From Acanthamoeba lenticulata (taxonomy: Eukaryota > Discosea > Longamoebia > Acanthamoebidae), in contig NAVB01000788.1 of NCBI GenBank assembly GCA_002179805.1, positions 1 to 33,486 of the forward strand: a DNA stretch of 33,486 nt. The letters are read 5' to 3'. This document shows positions 20,145-31,368 of the stretch, piece by piece; the first letter of the stretch is position 1, and every line of letters starts with the position of its first letter. The translations under genes and the position numbers were made by a program. A model generated the notes under the pieces. The model ran no database searches. It was not told the DNA's origin and was given only the letters and a program-made list of their open reading frames with translations.

Positions 20145-21796
20145 CTACATGGTGTAGCTGTTGAACTCTGCCGTCATGGTGGCGGGTGGCTGGGACGAGA
20201 AGGGCGAGCGCAGGCGTCGCTTGGCCCAGATGAAGACCACGCCCACGACCAAGACGATGAGCAACAGGAGACCAACGCCGAGCCCAACGACGAGGCCGAC
20301 CACGAGCCCAGGGTCGACGCTCGAACCTCCCTCGCTGCTGGCGGCCGTCTGGCTCTGCGGCCTTCGGGCGACAAGCGCCATCACCGGATCGTAGAACAGG
20401 CTGGACTGAAAGCGCGGGAAGCTGCAGACAAATACGGCGTTGGAGCCGTTGATGTAGACCGAGTGTGCGAAGCGCGTGAAGCTGCCGTCCACCTCGACAT
20501 AGTCGATGATCTGCAGAGCGATACAAGGAGCGGAGACCGCCCCCGACGTCGTCGTCGCAGTGCTGCCGGCCGAAGATGACGGAGAAGGCGAAGGGTGCAG
20601 GTCCTGTTCCGAAAGGAGAAAGTAGGTCGTGATGCCGACCTGGGGGTAGTCCGGCGCGGCCTCGACTTGCTCCAGGCGCACGCCGCTTCCCAATGACACG
20701 GCAAAGGACAGGTTGAAGCTCGGCGCAGCTCCGTACGGGAAACGGCCGTCCAAGCTCATGATCCACTTGGACGAGTTGGCCGGGGCGACGTAGTTCACGC
20801 CCGCGAAGGAGCGCGCCTGAGGATAGGCGCTTGTCTCGTACGTGATGACGAGGCGAGTTATGTCAACATCGTTGTCGTTGACGATCATGGTTTCGTAGCT
20901 GCTGACATTCACCGCCGTGGGCCCGCTCCCGCGGGTGAACGACGTTACGTTGTAGGTCGTGGACGCGCCCTCGGGCGGGACCAGTGCGCTGGACACCGGG
21001 ACGAGTTCGTCGCCAGTCGTCGAGAACGTCACGCCGGGCAAGAGCGGGTCGAAGGAGACCTCCACCGGCTGGGTCACCGGGTCAAACGGCGGCGCTGGCG
21101 AGGCCGAGGGCGTCGTCTGGCCGGGAGAGATCATGGCCGAAGGCGACGGCGAGCGCGAAGGAGACGGGGAAGGGGAGGGCACGATGCAGGACGCGATTGT
21201 TTGCTGTCGGATGGAGGTCGAGTTGTCGCACCCGCAGACGAGCGACATGACGTTGGTGTTGACGCAGCTCAGCCCTGCGGTAGGCACAGATGAGCCTGAA
21301 TTTGAGGACAAGTACAAGGAACAAGGAGAGCAGCTGCGCCATGACTCCTGTACCAGCTTCCTTAGTGGGCGAGTAGTTGGCGTCGTAGACGATGTAGGAG
21401 AAGGAGGCCGCGTTGGCGTTCCCTGCGAACGAGAAGCTGTTGCTCCAGTTGTATCTGCATTGAGACAGAGGGCTGTCTGTTGGAAAGAACCAACATCGTT
21501 GCGGCAGGAGGAGGCGGCGAGTACGAGGCTCCAAACGAGCTGACTGCGGCGTACTGGGCCTGGAGTTGCTGCTGGACCCACCCTGACGGGACAGTTGAGG
21601 CGCTACCGAGTACGCCCGCCGTGCATTCGGTCGAGACGTAGACCACACATACCGCTAGAAGGGAGAGAACAGGCGTGAGGACCAGAAATAATACAGGCCG
21701 AGAAAGGAGGGGCCACCCACCGGCACTGCAGCTGTGCCAAAGCAGGCAGAGCAGACTCACGGTAAGGATCAACCGCTGGACAGGCTGCATGAACAT
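20145..21796 (-). CDS. putative type I single-pass surface glycoprotein
   Basis: Four minus-strand exons, 21721-21796, 21495-21654, 21354-21454 and 20145-21274, give 488 residues. The start is MFMQPVQRLILTVSLLC, a typical signal peptide ending SCSA near residue 25. The ectodomain has scattered Cys and several N-glycosylation sequons. A Pro-Ser stalk (PSPSPSPSRSPSPS) separates a small N-terminal part from a roughly 250-residue Thr/Ser/Val-rich region. The latter contains FNLSFAVSLGSGVRLEQV and IDYVEVDGSFTRFAHSVYIN. A glycine-rich transmembrane helix spans about 436-462 (VVGLVVGLGVGLLLLIVLVV). It is followed by the basic stop-transfer KRRLRS and a 26-residue cytoplasmic tail ending FNSYTM. I recognise no named domain, and it may be lineage-specific. 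It is convergent with the TROVE gene, with 100 bases of A/T-rich sequence between. Confidence 0.8.
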
Positions 21797-21958
21797 AAAA
21801 CAATGGAGGCCATGACGACAGCGCTTTCTCAGGCTGCTCGAGAACACTTAGGCCATCACCAAGCAGCTCCTCTTCGGAACTTAAAATTAATTCAAGCATT
21901 TCAAGAATGCGGTGATATTTAAAACAAAAAATAAATAAAGGCGGCACAAGAACAAAGC

Positions 21959-23811
21959 TCAAGCCGATTGCTCGTGGGGCGGGTTGGCGGGCGGCCTGCT
22001 GGTGCGGATCTTTTGGCCCCACTGCTGGGCCTTACGGAGGAGCACGTCCTCGTTCATGCCGATCATCTTCTGGTCCTTGACCAGCTGGCGGCCGGCCACC
22101 CAGACGTCGGTGACGCTGTTGGTGCCGACGTAGACGAGGTTGGTGATGGGGTTGTAGACGGGCTCGGTGCGCAGCTTGATGGCGACGACGTCGGCCTCCT
22201 TGCCCTTCTCCAGCGACCCGATGCGGTCCTGGAGGCCGAGCGCGCGGGCGCCGTTGATGGTGGCCAGCTTGAGCATCTGCCAGCCGGGCAGGGCCGTGGC
22301 GTCGTGGGCCTGCAGCTTGTCCACGAGCGCGGCCGTGCGCATCTCGCCCAGGAGGTCGAGGTCGTCGTTGCTCGCCGCGCCGTCGGTGCCGAGGCTCACG
22401 TTCACGCCGGCCGCGGTGAACTTCTTCACCGGGCAGATCCCGCTGGCCAGCTTCAGGTTGGACTCGGGGCAGTGCACGACGTGGGCGCCCTTCTCGGCCC
22501 ACAGCTTGATCTCCTCCTCGGTCACGTGGCACATGTGCGCCGCGATGAGCTTGTCATCGACCAGGCCCAGCTTCACCAGGCGCTCGATGGGCCGCAGCCC
22601 GCCGTTGTTCTTCTGGTGGTCCGACACCTCCTGCGCCGTCTCGTGCAGGTGGATGTGCACCCGCATGCCCAGCTCTGCGCCATCATCATCACCATCGTCC
22701 CCGTCCCCGTGTCAGATTTGAGGAAAGCAGAGCCGAACGAGGAGGGGCGGCACACCGTCGGCGATCTTCTTGGCCTTTTGGAGGCCCTCGTCGCTCATGG
22801 TGTAGGTGGAGTGGGGCGCCATCACGACCGTCACGAGCGGGTGGTCCTTGTACTTGTCGTGCAGCTGGCGCAGCCCTGCGGCGTACACATGAGACAACGA
22901 CGTCGTCGCCGTGTCAGCAACCGACTGGTCCGCTTCCCCAGGCAGAGAGCATGCTCTAGGAGGAAGAGAGGCGCACCCTTTTCGATGTAGTCATCGGTGT
23001 CGTTGGCCCAGTTGGACGGGAACGCGATGATCGGGATGCCGATGGCGCTCCGCATGCCGTAGCTGCCGTCCACGCGCACGAGATGATGATAACGATGACC
23101 ATGTGAATAACGCTGGGCCGAGGAACAAGCCAGGGAGGAGCGGGAAGCGGGTATTCGTACTCGGAGGTGACGCGGGCGCTCACGTGCGGGAAGAAGTACA
23201 TGTCGTTGTAGCACGTCACGCCGCAACGCAGCATCTCCCCCACGGCGAGCTGCACCACCACCACCACCACCACCAAGCACGCTTTTGTCAGTGAAAGAGA
23301 CCGATGCCATCTAACGATAGGGCGTACAGACCTTGGTGCCGTCCTCGATGTACTCCTCGTCGAGCCAGCGGCCCTCGGCGGGCCAGATGTACTTGGTGAG
23401 CCAGTCCTCGAGGGTGACGTCGTCGGCGAAGCCGCGGAGGAGGGTCATCGCGGCGTGGCAGTGCATGTTGATAAGGCCCGGAATGAGGACGTGGTGGTCG
23501 TCGAAGCCATGGTGCCGCTCGGCCTCGTACTTGGCGCGCGCCTCCTCTGTGGGCAGAATGTCGAAGATTTTGCCTGCAAAAGGTCGTCCGCGTGCGTGTA
23601 AGTAAAGCAAGGCGCCTCTGAGATGGAAGAACGAGCTGCCTTTCTCGATGCAGATTTAAGTTGGCAACAACGTAATGCAAATCGGGTAGGAGAACGCACC
23701 GCTCTTAATCACGAGGCTGTGGTTCTCGAGCACGGTGTTATCGGGGACCACCGGAACGATCCACTTGGCGTGAAGCACGTCATCCACCTTCTCCTTGTTC
23801 ACGGTTTGCAT
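21959..23811 (-). CDS. amidohydrolase, ATZ/TRZ-like (MTA/SAH deaminase-type)
   Basis: Six minus-strand exons, 23700-23811, 23332-23573, 23161-23249, 22977-23062, 22756-22875 and 21959-22674, give 454 residues. The metal-site layout is complete: NMHCHAAMT (His75, His77), VHIHLHE (His225, Glu228), AAHMCH (His263), HCPESNLKLASG and SLGTDGAASNDD (Asp314). Family members hydrolyse amino or chloro groups from ring substrates. Closest by eye are the 5-methylthioadenosine / S-adenosylhomocysteine deaminases and the s-triazine hydrolases. A nucleoside-type deaminase acting in the cytosol is the likeliest role, but the substrate is inferred. The junctions around 23062-23161 were chosen by phase; an alternative with a longer exon encoding VRVDGSYGM is possible. 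The acceptor before 23249 is preceded by (GGT)n on the coding strand. Confidence 0.9.
23253..23275 (+). repeat. (CAC)n microsatellite at a splice acceptor
   Basis: Seven and a half CAC units. On the coding (minus) strand it reads GGT repeats immediately before the GCAG acceptor of amidohydrolase exon 3, where a pyrimidine tract would be expected. Confidence 0.85.
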
Positions 23812-23997
23812 TTGATTACAGGATTCGCTGGGCGGTACGTGCGACAGAGGACGAAAGACGGTCGGAGAAAGGCTCGTGCTCAACTCGCGCCGCTTTGTTG
23901 TTCGGCGCTTTCGGCCAGCTCCGTTGCGTTGTTGTAATATTTTATTTATTTACACAGCAAAAGGCGAAGATGTACAGCTGATTTGGGGGGGGGGGAA

Positions 23998-24350
23998 TCA
24001 TTTGGAGCTTTGCTTGTACTGCTCCAAGTTGTCCAGGATCTTCTTGCCACACATGGCGCAGATGCCCTTCTTGTAGGCGCAGCCCTGGCAGTAAAGGCCC
24101 TCTTGGTGCAAATTCATCTTGCACACTTTGCACTTCTTGGCGTAAGGATTGTATCGAGCCTTGCCGAGCAGCTTGTTTTCGCCCACTTTCCTGCCGCCCG
24201 ATTCTGTCGTGTTGCGCGCCCCCTCCTTCCAGGTGTCGGGACAAACTACCTTCTTGAGCTTTGCTTCGCCTGCCAGGTGTGGGGGAGCTTAGTATCACGC
24301 TAGTGCAGTGTTGGGAGGGAAGGCATGGCCATACATTTCTTGCACACCAT
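23998..24350 (-). CDS. CRIPT: CRIPT, cysteine-rich PDZ-binding protein homologue
   Basis: Two minus-strand exons, 24335-24350 (16 bases, coding MVCKK and one base) and 23998-24269, give 95 residues; animal CRIPT has 101. Conservation is near-complete in the signature parts: MVCKKCEAKL, PDTWKEGARNTTESGGRK, ARYNPYAKKCKVCK and CQGCAYKKGICAMCGKK. The paired Cys motifs bind zinc. Animal CRIPT was named for binding PSD-95, and it is also a component linked to minor-spliceosome snRNPs. Here the C-terminus is YKQSSK rather than the animal PDZ ligand (S/T-x-V), so a PDZ role is unlikely and the conserved RNA-processing role is the better guess. The first exon is tiny, and the frame is secure because the joined sequence recreates the invariant N-terminus. 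Confidence 0.97.
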
Positions 24351-24409
24351 CTTGATCTTACCAGATTCCTTTCCAACAACAAAATAAAGAAAAGAAAAAG
24401 AAGTCTGTT

Positions 24410-25809
24410 TTATTTTAGCGCAGTGGCATCTCCAGTTCCTTGACTGGCAGGGTTGCGCCACATCACAGGGAAGGCGTGGCCGATAAACGGATCCTACAAG
24501 AGAACACATCAGTGAAACTTTGCTGGACGGCACAATTTAGGTGAGAGAGCCTTACCCCGTCCTGCAGGTTCGGGCCCAGGTCACGCACATGCGAGTGCCA
24601 CCCATGGCCGGACTGGTACCGCACAAGATCTGATTGCATGTGCACTAATGCGGCAGCGGGAGGGTGAGCACAGGTAGTTCACTTGAAACTTACACGATGC
24701 ACCATACCAGCGATAGCGTAGCGGGGGGCGTGGGTGACATTGGGACCGGAGCCGTGGATGGTGAGCGAGTGATGGAACGCCACTTGACCAGCCTTCATGA
24801 TGGAGGGCTCATCCGTCCAGTTGCTACCGAAGGAGGAGAACTTGGCCTGAAGGGCATCAAGATCCTTTTCGAAGAAGGTGGCCGAGTCTGGGATCAAACC
24901 CCACTTGTGGGAGCCGGTAATGGTGCGCAGACAGCCATTAGACAGGTCAGTGTCTTGTAAAGCAATCCACGCGGTGACCATCGTTGGGTTGTCGGACACC
25001 TGCCAGAAGCTGTAGTCCTAAACAAGCCCCTCCCCCAATCGTGTGCAACTCTCAACACGAGTCAGGAGCAAGAGTGAACTGGACTGGGTTTTACCTGGTG
25101 CCAACCAATGTTGCCCGCCTTCTCCTGATGACCATCTGGACCCAGCCCAGGCTTAGTGATGGCCTGGTCATGCCACAGCCTGATCTCGTTGACACGCAAC
25201 AGCTTTGCCGCCACTTCACCCAAGGCTGGTGAGGTGGCCACCGTGCGGATAGCGTTGTTGACCCACCAGGCGTTATTCACCTTTCTAGAGTATCAAGCAT
25301 CATGAGCTTGTGGGACTAACACAGAGCTGGCAGGAACGTACAGCACATCAGGCAAGTTCTGCTGGTACTTGCCCACAACCCGCTTCCAATACTCATACTC
25401 ATAGGGGGTGGAGGGGCGATCGATCTTGCCCTCGAAGATGCGGGGCATTTCCTGTTTGTGGTTGGCTTCATTCTTGGGTCTTGTTGATGGGCAACTGACC
25501 ATGGTACCTTGCGTAGAAGCTCAATATCTTCGTCTTCCAGCATCTTAGGACCCATCCAATAACCCTTCTCCTCAAAACTATGTATGTCTTCCTCCGTTAC
25601 TACGAGAACCAACCAACAGTGGTCAGCAGACAAGTGGCGGTCACGAAAACGGGCTAGAGTCAACCTTCTGCGTGACGCAAGGTAATGTTGGCGATGCGCT
25701 CAGCCGAAGCATTGGGGGAAGGGCTTGGCTTAGGGAGGGGCATCCAAGTGTCAGGCCACCCCTGTGACTTAGCCCAGACATCAAAATCAAACGGCTGTTT
25801 GGCTTCCAT
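24410..25809 (-). CDS. phytanoyl-CoA dioxygenase (PhyH) family protein
   Basis: Seven minus-strand exons, 25665-25809, 25508-25599, 25342-25451, 25095-25284, 24696-25017, 24556-24644 and 24410-24493, give 343 residues. Members are Fe(II)/2-oxoglutarate hydroxylases. The iron ligands are visible as GWHQDYSFW (His178, Asp180) and the second His of HHSLTIHGSGPN (His267). HAPRYAI supplies the Arg (about 278) that would hold 2-oxoglutarate. TAWIALQDTDLSNGCLRTI and ITGSHKWG are typical of the family. There is no peroxisomal targeting signal (PTS2) of the mammalian enzyme and no clear PTS1 (ends TALK), so the substrate is open. The junction at 25342 uses a GTACGT donor chosen over weaker ones. The exon 5 to 6 join is phase-consistent. 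It sits 59 bases upstream of CRIPT on the same strand. Confidence 0.92.
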
Positions 25810-25917
25810 CGTGGTTGACCGCGAGATAGTTGCGGATGGGAACGTTTTCTTTTTTTGCGCCGCAGCGTAACTGGAATAAAACCCAGAGCCAAACAAGTAA
25901 GCCAGGAGGCCTCTCCG

Positions 25918-26210
25918 CTAGTTGCCCTTGGGTGATACTACTACCAGGTCAGCACGGGGAGAAAGGGATGCTCTAGGGATAGTTGGTTGTTGTTGTTCCT
26001 CTTTCTCTTGTGGCCGTTCCTCCCTGCATGTTCCCAAGTAAGGCAGGGCTGCCTTTTCCTGACGCCTTGGTTGAGGTGGTCTTACCTTGGGGTCTTCTTC
26101 AAGTTGGCTCTCCAGTTCATCGGCCCTCTGGAGTTGTCAACCTCCTGCATGGTGCTAAGTCGCCCAACCTCAAGTCTGTTTTGTCGGTGGCCGTCTTGTT
26201 CCTTCTCCAT
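25918..26210 (-). CDS. small hypothetical protein
   Basis: Two minus-strand exons, 26086-26210 and 25918-26023, make a 76-residue frame. It runs from ATG (MEKEQDGHRQNRLEVG) through a GTAAGA donor and an ATGCAG acceptor to TAG. The middle, MQEVDNSRGPMNWRANLKKT, looks like a conserved short motif rather than random sequence. The second exon is Glu/Gln-rich (PQEKEEQQQP) and ends LVVVSPKGN. I do not recognise a family. It ends 108 bases before the PhyH start and could instead be a leader exon set of that gene. Support is codon phase and sensible composition only. Confidence 0.42.
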
Positions 26211-26471
26211 TCGTCACACACAATACAATGCCGGCGCAGAAGACGGAAGCCCACCTTGCGGGCGTGTCCTTCCGTCAAACGGGCCACAACCAAACCAAAA
26301 AGAGAACAAGCAGGACATAAAAATAATAGCTGAAAGTATGCAAAAATTGTTGTCGATTGGTGTAGAAAAGAAAAGGAGAAAATATTCCCTCCATCTTCCA
26401 GTCGGAAGCACTCTTCTTTCTCTCTCTACTTGCTGCCTGTTGCTCTCGGGTCATACTTACAGCACGTGTGG

Positions 26472-29400
26472 TCATTCACAAAGGTCTCGAAGGACCGGGC
26501 ATCTGGTCTCCTGCTTCATCACTGTCAAGACGTCGAGGAATGCTCGATAAGAAAACCTGCAGGTGAAAGCTGGCCAAGGGCAGAGAGTAAGCGTACCTGC
26601 TGTCATTGCTACCGTATAAAAGTGGTGATTCCTCGCTGCTGCTCAAGTTGCCTGGTCGGCCAGAGCGGCTTCCATTGAGGCTGGAGCCGCTGCCGTTCAG
26701 AGTGACGGGCGGGCCGCTGCCTGATGCTGTATCATCAATTGAAAACAACTTTAGTCCTCTTTTTTAATCGAAATAAAATGGGAATCATAAAGGGAAGCAT
26801 TATGGTAGAGGAAACATGCACCGGAGGTGGGCAGCGAAGCGTCGATTTCGGCCGAGGACGAGAAAGCGGGATTGGAGGTGAACAGGATGGCGAAGTAGCG
26901 CGCCTGAGCGTAGCACACAACACGCACCTGATGAGCGCAGTCCGCAGGCCAATGAACCACAAAAAGGGAGGCAGACGACGAACCTTGGACCGGGCGACGT
27001 GCGGGATGTTGGGGTTGAGTGGCTCAACGATGGCGTCCAACAGCTCCCGGAACTCGTCGAAGCGGAATGTGTTTAAGAAAATGTTGAACACCTGTGCCAC
27101 AACGCGTAGGTAAGCACAAGTAGACGAAAACCAATCAAACGGCAACAAACAAGGTAAACGGCAGAGGGAAGGATTGCGCACCATCTCAAGGATGGGCTGG
27201 ATCGAGACATAGTGAGAGATGAAGTTGTTGGTCGACCGCTTGGCGACCTCGAGGAAGTGGAGGGCCACCTGGAGCGCGTCGCGCGGTCGTCCCATGCACC
27301 AGAAGCATTCGGCGCGCTCACCCAGGATCCATAGCTTGAACATCATGTAGATGTTGCTCGGCAGCGGGTTGTCCGACTTCATCAGGAGCTCCACATCCTG
27401 CTCCATGGTTTCAAGCGGCAGAAGGAGCGGCTGCAGCGTGTTGTTGAGTCGGAACATGGAGGGGTAGACCGGCTGCTGTTGCTGCTGTTGCTGAGCGAGA
27501 TAGCTTTCGTAGTCGTGGCGCGGCTGCTGCTGGGGCTGTGAGACCATCGGCTGCTGTTGCTGCCTATCGCCTTCGTCACGCATGCTGGCGGCTCGAGGCG
27601 CCACCTCACTGGGACCGTCGTCACTTCGTCTCCGCTGTCGGACGTGAAACTCGGAAGCGGATTGGCTCACTTGGTTCGACGTTGATGTTCCCAAGTCCGC
27701 CTGAAGTGTTAAATGAAAAATAAAATGTTAATAAAATTAAATCAAATAATAAATCAACAACAAAAGGCGGAGGACATACCTCAGCCTGCTTTCGCTTGTG
27801 TGAAGAGGAAGCTGACGGTACGTAGAACGGCGGCATGCTTTGGATGTAGGACCGCGATGGCGGCGGTTGGCGGTGGTCTGTTCACATGAGCGCAAGCCGG
27901 CGCCGCCTGTGTGAGCCAACCGATGCGCAGTGAAGGGGAGCGAGGAGGAAGAGGTGCGTACCAGAGTTGCTGGGCTGGGCGGTGGTTTTGAAGATGAAGA
28001 TGCCCTTCATGATGTTGCCCACGACGCCAAACATCTTCTCCACCATCTGAAGATGCGAGCTGGGAATGTTGACCGACGTCCTGGCGTTGCGTGGAATCGC
28101 GGTGGCCTGCAGGGACATCGGCACGCTTGGGTAGCACGAAGCCCGTCGCACCTCCTGCAGCTTTTCCTGTGGTCCACAGAAGAGCAATGTTTGAAACGTC
28201 AGCTTTCTTCGCTTAACACACCCACCAGCAAGAGAAAGAAGGCCCCGAGTGCTCTGCCTTATGGCAGAGGTGGAGGGCGTACATCCATCTTGGGAAAGAC
28301 AGGCTGTACACATAAAATAATAAAAATAATGGATTAAATAAATAAATAAATAAAACGACGAACGACGGAGAGCGTGGTTGTGCGTTGGTGTGCAGGTGAT
28401 GCAGTTGGACCATTAGCAAAAGAGGAGATGGTGATCATGACTGCGACGTGGAGAATCCTCATGCATGATGGACGCAAATGATGGAAACAAGGGGACATAG
28501 ATGATGGTGAAGGGAGCGCGCACCTCATAAGAGAGGCTGTTGTTGTCAGTCATACAAAACCAGGCGTACATCTGCAGGCATGATATGTAGACGCTGCTCC
28601 CGAGGCACCCAATGCGCTTGCAGATCTCCATGGCGAGGGTCAGATAGTACGAGCACTTGCTTAGTCCCTTTGTTTTGGAGTTCGCCGAGAGACCAGTGGT
28701 GAGATCTCACAAAGATAAAAATAAATTATAAACGAATTAGAACTGCAGATGGAGACGTACGTCTTCCTCCGTGGTGGCCCAGAAGCGCGAGTGATAGGCC
28801 ATAGGCAACAGCACAAGCGATATCGAGGAGTCCGTGTGATCGAAAACATGACCCAAGTGGTCCCTGGTGGCGTCAAGGGTCGGGATCGTTAGGAAAAAGG
28901 CCACGGCCGGGAGGAAAGGAAGCCCAGCCAAGTCATACCGAGCTTTGCCGTAGAACTCAACAGCGCGCTCGATGTGGCCGGCCATGAGAGCTCCGCTGTA
29001 CAAAATCCAATAGATGGACAGCGACAGCGGGGATCGCTCCTCGGCGCCCTCGTCTGTGCACATAATGTATCTGCGGTCGAATCTATGAGACCACTGACCG
29101 GAGGCCATAACGGCGAGCAGAGTACAATACCTAATATTGTCGTCCTCAAGGGCAGCCGGGTGTAGTGGATTGAGCAGCCACAAGTGCTGAATATAACAGT
29201 CTCTGTGTGGGTCGGGCGCAGAAAGTGAGTAGCGAGAAACGAATGCCGCCAAGGAGAGAGAGAGAGAGAGGAATGCACTTACCGATAAGTCTCACAAAGC
29301 TTCATCAGATGAAGATGTGTATCTGCATTCCACAAGCCGGGCTTTCTCTCCTCCTGCGCAGCAGAGGAGAGGATGAGTTTCAGGCAAGCCAAAAACTGTT

Positions 29401-31011
29401 CGAACAAGACGCTGGCAGGCCAAACATGGCCACGTTAATGGGGTAGTCTTACCCCGGAGCCAAGCGCAAGATGGTCAGCATCTTGAGCAGGCTGTGAACT
29501 CGGGATGGTGCTTGGAGTTGCACTCCCGTCGTTCTCCTCCTAGGAGGAACGTGTGAGTGGGGGGGGGGCAAGGTAAAAATCAAAAAATAATTGTTAAACG
29601 TAATGAAATTTCGTGTGAAGCGTGGCATTATGAAAAAAAGGTTGTGCTGCGCAGTGAGTGGTCCAAGGGGAGGAGGGGGGCAAAAGGAGCCCGCGTGCAG
29701 ACAAACACGTTTCAACACAAAGCCGCGCACACCACCAGAGCTTGCACGTGCCAGCTCAACAAGCGGGCACGTGAAGGCCTCACGCGACAGAGAGGAAAGA
29801 AGATGGAATGGACGACAAGATGGAAACATAGAGTTGATTGATTACAAAAAGGCTAAGATGCGGGCTGGCGGGTACCTGGCGTCGAATATTATTGTTGTTG
29901 TTGTCTGGTTGGCTTTGTCCCAGCTGGTGCGTCCCGCGGTACAGTTGCAGCTGTTTACCTGCATGAACTAACTTTCGTTGAGTGGTGTGTTGTTTTTGCA
30001 GTCAAGATAAGCTGAAGGGACGCACCAGCGTCGGCGTCAGCGGCTACGGGGTCTCTGCGCGTTGACACACTTTCTTCAAGCTCCATTCCGTCTCGTCGAG
30101 TGAAGCCTCGTCCGTAGAGTATCCTATGCAGGCTGTCGTACAGCTCAGGGCCGTTCTCTTCGCTTTTAAGCATCTTCATGAGGAAGTTGCTGCTTACGCC
30201 TCCGTCAAGACTGTCCAGCCCGTCGTAATCCTCGAAGACCATCGAGGGCTGCCCGCTGCTAGGCATGGTGCACGTTGATTGCGAGCGTCCGTTGCCAGAA
30301 TCGAGGAAATCGATTTGGTTTAGAAGGCCCTCAGCGCCCTCAAAGCCGCCACTGGATGCCTTTCCGTAACGACTTTCGCCTCCAGTGTCCACCTCATCCA
30401 AGGAGGATCGAGCGAAGGCGATCGACGACGTTCGTCCTCCCTGCCTCAAGTCATCCATACTCGCGAGCCTGCCGTCCGCTTTGTTACTGCCACCTCCGCG
30501 AAGCCGAGGGTTATCGCCGTCGACAGAGGAGAGAGATGAGCCGGTGGACGGTGATGGAGGCTGATCGAACAAGGTCGCTTGTGGAGAGCCGAGCGGGCGA
30601 GTGTCTTGAGAGTCTTTTCGACGGCGGAAGTGGTTGTAGACGGTTACGTTGGACCCGCGAGCTCCTAATCTTCGAGATGTGGTGGCGGGGAACGCAAGGC
30701 GCACCAACCTTCCGAAGGCCGATGCCGAGGTGGGTTCGATGCGGTGCTTCGTGCAAAAATCAGAATATTCTTGATAGACATCTTGCTTGGGGGTCGAGGC
30801 GTCGTTGTGCTGCTCGTAATTATTCTCGAGCCTGCGGATGGATAATAATTAATCAATCAATTCACGAAAAAAGACGCATCCAGAGGGGCTTGCTGATGCA
30901 TCAAGTAAAAGGCACTTACCATTGCAACACTACGGGCACCGCATCGCCTTTGCCTATGGCAAAACGGTTCTGGGCTCGCGTGGGGGCAGCCCTTTCTCCC
31001 TCTCCATCCAT
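26472..31011 (-). CDS. RFX winged-helix transcription factor with long helical C-terminal region
   Basis: Fourteen minus-strand exons in phase: 30920-31011, 29959-30831, 29453-29539, 29283-29411, 28761-29202, 28524-28667, 28283-28303, 27962-28166, 27780-27877, 27182-27700, 26984-27091, 26822-26927, 26597-26720 and 26472-26556. They total 1010 residues. The RFX DNA-binding domain is at about 29-105: VVLQWLENNYEQHN, YQEYSDFCTKHRIEPTSAS, AFGRLVRLAFP and SRRLGARG. A Ser/Gly-rich acidic stretch follows. Residues about 350-640 are helical (CTLLAVMASGQW, ERAVEFYGKARYDLAGLPF, YYLTLAMEICKRIGCL) and resemble the middle homology region of fungal Zn2Cys6 factors. A poly-Gln tract lies at about 767-773. 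Uncertain points: the 419-base intron 29540-29958 (without it, the RFX frame stops at 29955 after 322 residues and a second gene would follow), the acceptor at 28667, and a 21-base microexon. Confidence 0.8.
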
Positions 31012-31337
31012 CTTTGCTGGACGTCTACGTTGACGTCTAGGTCCAACCGCGGAAACGAGCTTACGTTGGTAGGTACAGCCCTCTTCCGCGCGCAATTGAA
31101 TTTGTTCTTGTTAAGGGCCGGTCTCTAAGCCTCAAGTACTCCCTACTGGGGTGGGGGGTAGCGAGCGTCGTGGTGAAGCTGTGTTCCTCTTGTCTTCTGG
31201 CCAAGCCCTCGGTCTGGTAACGCGCCAGAGGCGTTGGGCCCACCACCAAGTTCATCCTGGTGCTGACTACAAGAGTACTAATGGTGAGGCTGACATTCGT
31301 CGTTTATCGTTTTTATCCATAATTCGACTAATCCGAC

Positions 31338-31368
31338 GCACGTGCAGCATGTAATTAACAGCACGTGC
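31338..31368. promoter_or_regulatory. paired GCACGTGC palindromes (E-box/G-box type)
   Basis: Perfect 8-base palindromes at 31338-31345 and 31361-31368, 23 bases apart centre to centre (about two helical turns), separated by an AT-rich spacer. The CACGTG core is bound by bHLH and some bZIP proteins. Location between two divergent genes makes a regulatory role plausible. Confidence 0.45.

Noticed and set aside
22032..22990. Long plus-strand frame opposite the amidohydrolase
   Set aside because: Antisense shadow of exon 6; the minus strand holds all metal-site motifs.
31061..31255. Possible extra 5' exon of the RFX gene (64 codons from ATG on the minus strand)
   Set aside because: The GTAAGC donor at its end is in the wrong phase for the ATG-led first RFX exon, and the latter already has a good start at 31011.
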